Source: an uncultured Eubacteriales bacterium (lineage in GTDB: Bacteria > Bacillota > Clostridia > Oscillospirales > CAG-272). Taken from it: DNA of 64,000 nucleotides. The notes under the pieces were generated by a model. That model was not told the origin of the DNA, made no database searches, and saw only the letters and a program-made list of their open reading frames with translations. Where the stretch lies: assembly GCA_934446365.1 (NCBI GenBank), contig CAKSDZ010000001.1, positions 372,001-436,000 on the forward strand, written 5' to 3'. Positions within the stretch are counted from its first letter, which is position 1; every line of letters starts with the position of its first letter. Position numbers and translations under genes: made by a program. Shown one piece after another: positions 42,391 to 50,500 of this stretch.

Positions 42391-43038
42391 TTATTTCTCC
42401 GAAATGGTTACATTTGCAGGAAGAATATCCGCTTGCAGGTATACGATTTCCAAAATCTGCGAGAGCTGATTGGGCTTCAAGCCTTCGCTCTTGACGATGA
42501 TGCTGGCCTTGTCTCCGTTGATGACGGCGACGCATTCCTCAAAGCCCTTGGCCTTGATCAGCGATTCGATGTTCGCTTCTTTTTCGATGGTGGCAGCGAT
42601 GGCGGCGATATCGGCAAGCGCCTGCTCTTTGGCCGCATCGAGCGAAGCCGCATCATCTACGACGCCCTGAAGGACTTCCATCGCCTCATCTCTCGCTCTT
42701 TGACGCTCGATCTGAGAAGCCGCAAAGAAGTTTGTATTTTCTTCCCCTCCGGAGGGTGTGACGTCTCCGGTTTCGCCGGGCGTCCCCGCGTTCACGCCGT
42801 CGTCAGGGTCCACAGTGCTTCCGCCGAACAGCGCCCAGTTGACATAAACGGCAACGCCGATTAACAGTACGGAAAGCACGATAACAAGATTGCGAACGCC
42901 GAATTTCTTAATGCCCTTTTCACCGCCGGCAAATATGCTCTTGAACTTAAATTCCTTTTTCTCCGCCTTCGGAAGCTCCAAAACTCCCGCGTCCTGTGCC
43001 ATGCCCGCTCTCATTGCGGCTCTCTCTTCGTTTCTCAT
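42391..43038 (-). CDS. spoIIIAH: Stage III sporulation protein AH
   Basis: 215 residues from MRNEERAAMRAGM, preceded by AGGAGAAATC; a 22-codon upstream extension overlaps spoIIIAG and is rejected. Single membrane helix (RNLVIVLSVLLIGVAVYVNW, about 57-76), a Gly/Thr/Glu linker, and the C-terminal ring-building domain with NFFAASQIERQRARDEAMEV, QALADIAAIAATIEKEANIE and GFEECVAVINGDKASIIVKS. In B. subtilis it forms the mother-cell half of the SpoIIQ-SpoIIIAH channel; no SpoIIQ is seen in this window. Confidence 0.95.
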   Translation of the reverse strand: MRNEERAAMRAGMAQDAGVLELPKAEKKEFKFKSIFAGGEKGIKKFGVRNLVIVLSVLLIGVAVYVNWALFGGSTVDPDDGVNAGTPGETGDVTPSGGEENTNFFAASQIERQRARDEAMEVLQGVVDDAASLDAAKEQALADIAAIAATIEKEANIESLIKAKGFEECVAVINGDKASIIVKSEGLKPNQLSQILEIVYLQADILPANVTISEK

Positions 43039-43060
43039 CTTGATTTCTCCTTTTTTATAA

Positions 43061-43564
43061 TTATTTTGTTCCCACAATACAGATTCGGTTGCTTGTGATG
43101 CCAAATGCCGTAGAGATTACACGGATCAGCTTCGCCTGTATCTCCGGATTGTCCCCATCCCGACAGGCAACTGAAACGCCGGTCACCTGCGGATAGACCT
43201 CTTTGAGAAGAATCAGCTCGTCGGAGCCGTTTTCCGTCCTCACGGTTATGTATTCCTTCGCCGAATAGTTTTCGTCGAACTCCTCATTGGACACATAAAC
43301 ATATTCGGTGCCCGATGAAATACTGACAATCACCTTTACATCGTCCGAACCTGTAATTTGCTCTGTTATGGTTCTAAGTTTATTCTCGAGTCCCTCGATA
43401 TATTCCAAAGTGGAAGGATTTTTTGACGACAAATTTTCCGAGGCCGTACTCGCTTTCTTTTTTTCTCCCACAGTTCCGATGATGACGAGAAGAATCCCGA
43501 TTATCCCGATTACGGCAAGAAGAATCGTTTTCTTCTTGCCCGACATTTTATCAAAAAATCCCAT
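43061..43564 (-). CDS. spoIIIAG: Stage III sporulation protein AG
   Basis: 167 residues. N-terminal basic stretch, membrane helix TILLAVIGIIGILLVIIGTV (about 13-33), then a ring-building domain with LENKLRTITEQITGSDDVKV, the acidic Y-loop EYVYVSNEEFDENYS and the end segment VTGVSVACRDGDNPEIQAKL. Forms large rings in the intermembrane space. Overlaps spoIIIAF by 1 nt. Confidence 0.95.
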   Translation of the reverse strand: MGFFDKMSGKKKTILLAVIGIIGILLVIIGTVGEKKKASTASENLSSKNPSTLEYIEGLENKLRTITEQITGSDDVKVIVSISSGTEYVYVSNEEFDENYSAKEYITVRTENGSDELILLKEVYPQVTGVSVACRDGDNPEIQAKLIRVISTAFGITSNRICIVGTK

Positions 43565-44052
43565 TATTCCGCCTCCGATACCACGACGACGCTCTTTCCA
43601 AGAAACATATCGTCGATATAATTTCTGATTTTCTCTTTGCTCTTCCCTGCCGGTATCACAATCCGGATTTCCGTAATCTCGATATTTGAGGGATCCTTTG
43701 CATCAAGCTCGATTTCGCATGCAATCTCCTTGGCATCCAAATCAAATTTGGACGAGAGCAAAGAACAAATCGCGCTCTCAATCTCCTTTTTGCTGGCGTT
43801 TATCACAGCATTCTCGATTTTTTCGGATTCTTCCGCGCCGGCCTCCTCATATTTCCATTCTTCAAGCCGGATTTTCTCCGGAAGCTTTGACACCACGGAA
43901 ATCATCGGCGCCACGATCGCCGCCAAAACACAAACGGAGATGATAAAATTGATATATTTTTTGATGTTACCCTCCGGCGCCACCGTAAATAAAATTCCGG
44001 AAATCGCCGTAATGATGATAATCTCCCCGAAATAAGACAGAATTTCGCTCAT
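43564..44052 (-). CDS. spoIIIAF: Stage III sporulation protein AF
   Basis: 162 residues. Two N-terminal membrane helices (about 8-25 and 32-55), then a soluble domain with KKEIESAICSLLSSKFDLDA and ITEIRIVIPAGKSKEKIRNY, a ring-building-like fold. Part of the SpoIIIA trans-envelope complex. Confidence 0.92.
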   Translation of the reverse strand: MSEILSYFGEIIIITAISGILFTVAPEGNIKKYINFIISVCVLAAIVAPMISVVSKLPEKIRLEEWKYEEAGAEESEKIENAVINASKKEIESAICSLLSSKFDLDAKEIACEIELDAKDPSNIEITEIRIVIPAGKSKEKIRNYIDDMFLGKSVVVVSEAE

Positions 44053-44073
44053 ACCGTTCCTCCAATCCCGCTC

Positions 44074-45180
44074 TCACACGCCGGACGCCGCCATCAGAGA
44101 CAGCGACAGAATAAAAAACACGGAAGAAATCGCCATCACCGCCGCCGTATATCCGAGGAAAGAAGCAATATCCGATATCAGCTTTCCCTCCGGACCAAGC
44201 CCGAGAATGCCGGAACAAACGGAGAGCAGTTCAAGAAACAGCTTGTGCATGAGAATTTGAATGATCGGCAGCGCAGCGAGCAGACACACCGCCACGGCCC
44301 CGACAACGCCGGTCGCCGCCTTGATCGTGCCGATTCCGCCGGCTATGGTGGAAAGCGCCTCGTTGACCGCGCTTCCGACCACGGGGATAAAGCTTCCCAC
44401 CGCAAATTTGATGCCCTTAATGGCGAGACTGTCCGCGCTCTTTGAAATAATCCCCTGAAACGCAAGCACCGCGGAAAGACACAAAGCGACAAATCCGAAT
44501 ATATAGCCGATAACCTTCTTGATAATCGGCGTAATCCCGCCGATTCCCGTAACGCCGAACACCGAGGAGACGGCTGAGAGACACAAGCAAAGCCGGATGA
44601 GCGGAAACAGCACACCGGAGCAAATCAGCTCCAACACCGAAAGCGCCGTCGAAATCACGCCGGACATGACCGCGGCGGAGGTGATATTGCCGCCGGCGAT
44701 CATGAGCGCCGTCATAGCAGGCGTCACAGTCGCCATAAAGCCCGAAAGAGACGAAATAAAAGACTCCGTCAAAGAAAATACCGATTCCGTCACGGAAAAC
44801 ACGGCGCTGCAAATACACAGCATACTGACAAGCTCGAGCGCCGTTTTCAGTCCCGACATTGTTACGGTATCCCGCAGCGCCCTCAGACAGGCGGCGATAA
44901 TCAGAAGACCAAGCAAAACCGCAAAATTTTTCGTCGCTTCCGGAACCGCCGCCGCGATGATTTTGAGCCCCGCTTCGGAGAAAAAGCTGAAATTAAACGC
45001 TTTATATATTTCGGAAGCGTCCGTATCGAACAGGTCCTTCGGCAGATATTCCTCCACTTCCTTTGGAACCGTGATGCTGATTTTATTTTCATTTTCCTCC
45101 GCTGTATCCGCCGCCTGAACGGAAAGTCCGGCACAGAAAAGGAGGAAAAGCGACAGGATGAAGACCCATACCCGTTTCAT
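44074..45180 (-). CDS. spoIIIAE: Stage III sporulation protein AE
   Basis: 368 residues from MKRVWVFILSLFLLFCAGLS, a signal peptide cleaved near VQAADT; the longer frame would overlap spoIIIAD. Many membrane helices from about residue 80 on, with the family stretches LITLRDTVTMSGLKTALELV-like region, PVVGSAVNEALSTIAGGIG and KLFLELLSVCSGILG. Polytopic channel component of the SpoIIIA complex. The ATG overlaps (ATGA) the stop of a possible tiny cistron upstream. Confidence 0.94.
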   Translation of the reverse strand: MKRVWVFILSLFLLFCAGLSVQAADTAEENENKISITVPKEVEEYLPKDLFDTDASEIYKAFNFSFFSEAGLKIIAAAVPEATKNFAVLLGLLIIAACLRALRDTVTMSGLKTALELVSMLCICSAVFSVTESVFSLTESFISSLSGFMATVTPAMTALMIAGGNITSAAVMSGVISTALSVLELICSGVLFPLIRLCLCLSAVSSVFGVTGIGGITPIIKKVIGYIFGFVALCLSAVLAFQGIISKSADSLAIKGIKFAVGSFIPVVGSAVNEALSTIAGGIGTIKAATGVVGAVAVCLLAALPIIQILMHKLFLELLSVCSGILGLGPEGKLISDIASFLGYTAAVMAISSVFFILSLSLMAASGV

Positions 45181-45257
45181 TGTAATTTTGCTCCCGCACA
45201 CATATGGGAATCTGGCCGAAACATGGAAAGCGGATAAATTTGTTTTCTCTTTTTCAC
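45177..45257 (-). CDS. Possible 26-codon cistron between spoIIIAD and spoIIIAE
   Basis: GTG start at 45257 with a near-perfect GGGGAGG 6 nt ahead of it. Peptide MKKRKQIYPLSMFRPDSHMC and AGAKLQ, then TGA whose first base is the T of the spoIIIAE ATG. The 124-nt gap here is long for this tightly packed operon. The strong RBS plus stop-start overlap suggest it could feed ribosomes into spoIIIAE (inference). It could also be chance or a decayed extra gene; no homologue is recognised. Confidence 0.35.
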   Translation of the reverse strand: MKKRKQIYPLSMFRPDSHMCAGAKLQ

Positions 45258-45304
45258 AATCAACCTCCCCTGCAAAAGCTATGCGCAAGCTCCGGTCGGA
45301 ATTT

Positions 45305-45688
45305 TCATCCGAGAAAGCCTGTGATAAGTTCAAGCAGTGTTTTCAAAATTGGAATGGCAAGCAATAAAATGACGATTTTCGCCGCAAATTCTACTTTCGA
45401 TGCGATTGCAGCCTCACCGCAGTCCCTGCAAATATCCGCAGTCGTCTGCGCAAGAATCCCAATACCGAGCGACTTTAAAATCACAGAGGAGTAGAGAGAA
45501 AAGCCGGTTTTATCCGTGATATCCTGTATATATCCGATCACAGAAGAAAATGCCAGCACAGAAGCTCCGAGCAAAATCAATCCGGTAATAATCCCCGCCA
45601 CAATCGCATATTCGGGACGCAGTCCGCGGAGAATCACCACCGCCGTAAGTCCAATCACGGCAATTCCGCAGATCTCGAAAATATTCAC
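45305..45688 (-). CDS. spoIIIAD: Stage III sporulation protein AD
   Basis: 127 residues. Membrane protein: helices at about 3-20, 27-52, 68-82 and 95-125, with the family run GIAVIGLTAVVILRGLRPEY and YSSVILKSLGIGILAQTTAD ICRDCGEAAIA. Related to SpoIIIAC and to secretion-system export proteins by fold. Overlaps spoIIIAC by 4 nt. Confidence 0.94.
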   Translation of the reverse strand: MNIFEICGIAVIGLTAVVILRGLRPEYAIVAGIITGLILLGASVLAFSSVIGYIQDITDKTGFSLYSSVILKSLGIGILAQTTADICRDCGEAAIASKVEFAAKIVILLLAIPILKTLLELITGFLG

Positions 45689-45885
45689 AGCCCAAAGATG
45701 CTTTTCACGGAATCGAAAAGCCCTCCCATTTCACGAACCAGCATAAAAAGCACGATAATCAGTCCCGAAATCGAAACCAGCATCGCCTGCTCATCTCTTC
45801 CGGATTTGCTTAAAATCTGATAGGCAACGGTCACAAGTATCCCAATGCCCGCAACTTTTAGTATAAGCTCCGTATTCATATCCAA
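45685..45885 (-). CDS. spoIIIAC: Stage III sporulation protein AC
   Basis: 66 residues, the family size. Two membrane helices: LKVAGIGILVTVAYQIL and MLVSISGLIIVLFMLVREMG, joined by SKSGRDEQA, which matches the SpoIIIAC consensus closely. ATGA overlap with spoIIIAD. Confidence 0.94.
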   Translation of the reverse strand: MDMNTELILKVAGIGILVTVAYQILSKSGRDEQAMLVSISGLIIVLFMLVREMGGLFDSVKSIFGL

Positions 45886-45938
45886 GGATGTTCCTTTCTT
45901 CTCCTATTCCTAAAATATTTCTTCATAAGCGGTGGCCC

Positions 45939-46445
45939 TCAAATCACAAGGATCGCAATCGCGGCACCGACCGTAAAGCCGATCGTCCGATAAAGCTTGA
46001 TGTTTTTGGCCATTTCCGCCTTCTGTTTTTCCGTTTCTGCCGTCATCATTTTGATATAATAGTCAAAATTTTTCATTTGAAGCTGCTCGTTGCTTTTTCC
46101 GATACAGGCGCCGAACGCCCGCACGATCTCATACTGTGCTTTGTTCAGCTTGATTCCGCTGCGGCATTCGTCAAGCGCCGTCTGCCATGCGTCGAAATAT
46201 ACCTCGTCGTTCTCATGTGAGGAAAGCGCCGCAAGAAAGCCGGTCTCCGCCAAAACCTCATTGTCAAACGATTTGTAAATCAGCTTCGTCGGTGCAAGAA
46301 AAAAGCCGACCTGATTCTTTACGTATTCAAACAGCTCCAAAAACGCCTCACATTGTGCCGTTCGTTCCCGTTCGTTTTTCCCTGCGAATATGCCGATCAG
46401 AAACGAAGTCAAAAAGCAGAGCGCTGCGCCGACCAGCTTTACCAT
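45939..46445 (-). CDS. spoIIIAB: Stage III sporulation protein AB
   Basis: 168 residues from MVKLVGAALCFLTSFLIGIF (GAGGTATGCGCT before it). N-terminal helix, soluble helical domain, C-terminal helix (TIGFTVGAAIAILVI). Family motifs: LELFEYVKNQVGFFLAP and RAFGACIGKSNEQLQMKNFD. Resembles GspF-type secretion components. Gap of 53 nt to spoIIIAC. Confidence 0.93.
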   Translation of the reverse strand: MVKLVGAALCFLTSFLIGIFAGKNERERTAQCEAFLELFEYVKNQVGFFLAPTKLIYKSFDNEVLAETGFLAALSSHENDEVYFDAWQTALDECRSGIKLNKAQYEIVRAFGACIGKSNEQLQMKNFDYYIKMMTAETEKQKAEMAKNIKLYRTIGFTVGAAIAILVI

Positions 46446-46473
46446 AGCGCATACCTCATGCAAACATCCGCTG

Positions 46474-47409
46474 TCAAGCCATACATCGTTTTTCACACTC
46501 CTTCATTTCCGTGTCGATCACGTCATATGCAAACCGCGTCGCGCCCGCCTCACGGGAAATCCCGATATAATATCGAAAAATTCCGTTATCGTAAAGCGTT
46601 TTGATATTGGGACGTTTCATCAGTCTGTCAAAGGAATCCGCATGAGCCGTCGCAATCAGCGGCACGCCGCTGTTTTGCGCGGACAGAATCGCTTTCGCCT
46701 CCTCCAAGGTTCCGATCTCATCGCAGATAATCACCTCCGGTGACATGGTCCTCGTGGCAATTTCAATACCCTTTGCCCGCGGATAGCCGCTCAAAACATC
46801 GGCGATGGAATTTTCAAACACCGTTTTTATGTAAATCTCGCCCCTTGTATCCACAATCGCAACACGGTGTGCGAATTTACCAGAGGATAAAGACTTCGCG
46901 ATATCCCGAATCAGCGTCGTTTTTCCCACATTCGGCGGAGAATAAAAAAGCGTTCCGTTGATTTTTCCATGACCCCATACATACCGCAAAGCCTCTCCGC
47001 TTACATCGGAAACCGAATGCGGAATCCGAATCGACAAAGAAGAAATTCCATATACGCTTTTGATATTCTCCTTTTCGCTTCCCGCTCTGCCGACAACGCC
47101 AATCCGATATCCGTTTTCGAGCGCCACAAAGCCCTCCTTGATTGTTTCTCCATAGGTGTGAACCGAATCCTCGCAAAGCCTTTGAAGCGTCCCCGCGACC
47201 TCCGATTCGCTGCATACGATGGGTTTTCCGTCAAAAAGACAGACATTGCGGTCGAGATAGGTTACGGAAACAGGAGCGCCCGCACGCAGACGAATTTCGG
47301 ATAAATAGCTGCCGCCGTCCGGCAGTGTCTGCGAAAAAGCACCGACCGCAGAGGAAACCGTACCGGGCAAATATTTCAAAATGCGAAAAAGCTCCGGACA
47401 AATATTCAA
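46474..47409 (-). CDS. spoIIIAA: Stage III sporulation protein AA (AAA ATPase)
   Basis: 311 residues using the TTG at 47409, chosen because GGAAAGGAGG stands 9 nt before it; the frame continues upstream into the promoter region. Walker A reads FYSPPNVGKTTLIRDIA, Walker B VIICDEIGTLEEA, with VAIVDTRGEIY and ATAHADSFDRLM as in other SpoIIIAA proteins. The ATPase is thought to power the SpoIIIA channel from the mother cell. First gene of the eight-gene operon. Confidence 0.94.
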   Translation of the reverse strand: MNICPELFRILKYLPGTVSSAVGAFSQTLPDGGSYLSEIRLRAGAPVSVTYLDRNVCLFDGKPIVCSESEVAGTLQRLCEDSVHTYGETIKEGFVALENGYRIGVVGRAGSEKENIKSVYGISSLSIRIPHSVSDVSGEALRYVWGHGKINGTLFYSPPNVGKTTLIRDIAKSLSSGKFAHRVAIVDTRGEIYIKTVFENSIADVLSGYPRAKGIEIATRTMSPEVIICDEIGTLEEAKAILSAQNSGVPLIATAHADSFDRLMKRPNIKTLYDNGIFRYYIGISREAGATRFAYDVIDTEMKECEKRCMA

Positions 47410-47441
47410 GCCGTTTTTCCTCCTTTCCACGCTTGTACTAC

Positions 47442-47471
47442 ATTTATATTGTCTTGTCCGGAAAAATATAC
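47442..47471 (-). promoter_or_regulatory. Weak sigma-E-like promoter candidate of spoIIIA
   Basis: Minus strand GTATATT (47465-47471), 14 nt, AATATAAAT (47442-47450). It fits only part of the sigma-E consensus (KMATATT, CATACAMT) but is in the right place, about 33 nt before the TTG start. The spoIIIA operon is sigma-E-dependent in B. subtilis. Confidence 0.3.
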
Positions 47472-47483
47472 GAAATAAAAAAT

Positions 47484-47524
47484 AAAAATGGCGATACCGC
47501 AAAATGCAGTATCGCCATTTTTTC
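47484..47524. terminator. Terminator between the large lipoprotein gene and spoIIIA
   Basis: Perfect 13-bp stem AAAATGGCGATAC / GTATCGCCATTTT with an 11-nt loop and T tract; ends the minus-strand lipoprotein gene. Confidence 0.85.
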
Positions 47525-47550
47525 TGTTATCCCTTATCGTTCAGTTTTAA

Positions 47551-50500
47551 TCAGCTTGCCGCCTTGGACTCTGCCCAGCCCGCTTGGAGCGCATTCACAA
47601 CCGCCATAAAGAAATAATTCTTTGAAAGCGCATCGGACGCTTCTTTGAGATAGGCTTCGACATCTTCGGCATCCTTCAATCCGTTCATATAATCTGCGGA
47701 TGCACTTATCAGCGCTTCCTTGAACTGCACCTTATCTCCGAAATACTTCTCCAAAATAATGTCCTTGCATACGCTTTCGATCACATCTCTGTCTTCCTTG
47801 GCAAATTCAGAAACATCATAGCCGCGCGCGCTCAAATCATCCGACAAAGCGGATACAAGCGTTTGGATATAATTCTGATACGTCACAGCGTCGCTCTTTG
47901 CAAGCATATACTCGCTGAGCGACAGACCGATATATCTCGCCATCTCATTGGTATAGAAGCCCGTCTCATACAGGATATTGTAAAGATTGGTTTCGATCTC
48001 CTCATAAGACCACGAATCGATCTGTGTCTGCGTATACTGTGTACGAAGCGTATAGACAAACATCGTTTTCAGTGTATTCAGATACATAGAATAATTTTCC
48101 ATGTGCGATTCCGCCTCGGAAAACTCCTCATAGTCAACGCCGGCAAGCGAACACATCTGATCATAAATCTTCACTTCTTCTTCTTTATAATAATCGAAGA
48201 GTGTGGACACGACCTCGTTATTCGAAATTCCGGATTCGCCGTTCTTATATGCGTCAAGAGAATAAGCGTTTACCAAAATCTTCTTATATTTCTTTCTCAG
48301 CTTTGTAAGATAATCATTATACTCGTCGGAGGACTTGCTGAGCGCCGAAAATTCCTCGCCTGTTGTTCCGACGGCAGAAAGATATTTGTCCATGATGGAA
48401 TATTCAAATTCCGTTTGAGAGAGTCCGTTGCTTTCAAGATATTCCTCATACATGATATTATATACTTCATCTATGATATCAGGCAATGTGAGAATTCTCA
48501 GATATCCGGAACCAAGCTTTGCCACAAGCTTATCATAATAGGCATCCCGAATCGTTTCAGCCGCCTTGATATAAACCTGCGCGTTCTGCTTGGTCGTCTG
48601 GAATTCATCCCAAGATACCGTATACGTTGTGGTTTTATCGGTCTGAGAAGTATATTCAAGTACGGAAACCATGAAGTCCCTTACCAGATTCTCATAATCC
48701 TCATCTGTCAAATTATGCTCTTTTTCATAGTTTGCCTTGACATAGTCAAATACCGCCGTCTCAAAATCAGAATCCTTCAAAGCTCTGTACTTTTCAAGCT
48801 CACTCTCCGGCAGTTCATCCCACAGAAGAATCTCCGCCATCACTCTCAGATACGTGATATTGGTATAGTAGCTGTCGGCATTCTTTCTCGCGGTTTCAAA
48901 TACGACGGTTTCCGACGCCGGACGGCTGGAAGCGCTGTATTTGGAAAGATCAATTCCCGCAAGCTCGCCGAGCTTATTGGTGATCATCAAAGAAAGTCCG
49001 CTTTCAGAAACAATATCGGCGTACTTTTCCGCTGTCATCTCCTCGACCATCTTGTTTTCATACCAAGAAACCGTATAAGTCAGATGGCTGTCATTGTTAA
49101 ATACTTCGAGATAATCGGTCGCGATCAATGTTCCGGTAAGGCCAAGTCCGATATAAACATCGCTGATATCCATAGATATCAAACCGATATTATACGTTCC
49201 GTTGGCGACCTCGCTCATATTGACCTGATAGACGTTATCTCTGTCTCTTTCCGGAACGACAACGTCGACATCCGGATACAATTCCTCATACGCAGCCGCA
49301 AGCTCCCGCATCGTAGGCTCAAAGTAGGTGTAGAGAGCACTTTTCACGCTCGCACACATTGTCAAAGTTCCGCTGAACGCTGTGGATTTCTTGACATAAG
49401 GTGCAGCCTCCGTCGAGATCGGTGTGTAGCCGTTGCTCTTAAGAATCGCCTGACCCTCTGCGCTCAGGACAAAGCTGAGAAAATCAGCCTCAAGCTCCGA
49501 CATATTATTCTTTGTTACAAAGGTAAAAGATTCTTTCGTCAGTCCTTCTTCTCCCAGCAGTTCTATAAAATATTCTTTATAATACTGCTTAAAGGATCTG
49601 CGCAATACGGTTCCCTGATTCGTTCCCAGAGAGTCCTCATATGCATCATAATCGATTCCAAGCGGTTCCAGCGCCTCGCTCAATACCGCTCTGCGTATGA
49701 TACTGTCGAGCGTATCATCCAAATCGTCATCGCTCATATAGAAATTTAAGAATGGTGAAAGCGCAGATGCCAAATTGGTCTGTTTATAATAAGTCCATGC
49801 GTCAATCGTCTGCCCTTCCTCCGGATAGCCCATATAGACATTTCCGGTCAAGGCATTGTTCATCATATAATTCTGATTCAGTCTTGTAATGGAGTAAGAA
49901 ACCGTTCCGTCATCGTTTTGGATCGTATTGACGCGATAATTGGCAATATCGTCGTTGTCTCCGTCATATTCAATACCGTACTGAAGAAGATTTTTCACCT
50001 CAGAATCGGTATTGATCATTTCAATGACCTGAAGCGCTCTTTTCTCATCAGAGGTATAAGAGGAAACAGCGAGCATGCCCTCAAAGATCGAATCGATCTC
50101 GACAAACGGATTTTGGAGAACCTTGACATAATAGTCATCCCCATATTCCTTTTCAATGGAAGAATCACCCTTGATAACGGTCACTGCAAAATCCTCGGTA
50201 TCCGAATCAGCCGTGAAGTAACCGTTCTTTTCATATTTCTCCATCAGGATCAGATGTGCCTGATACTCCGGAATAGAGAAAAGATTCTGAATCGTAAAAT
50301 CCGTTCCCTCGCTTACACTATATCCGTAAATCGGATCAAAATAGGTTCCGACCGGAATATCTCCGTCAAAATACTGATAAATACCGAGCGCGTCCGGCAC
50401 CGTAGCAAACGGTATGACATCCTCATTCTTCTTGATTTGGGTAAGAAAACCCTCCTCGCCCTCCGCCGCCGCGTCAAGGTCTTCATAATTGTCTACGGCA

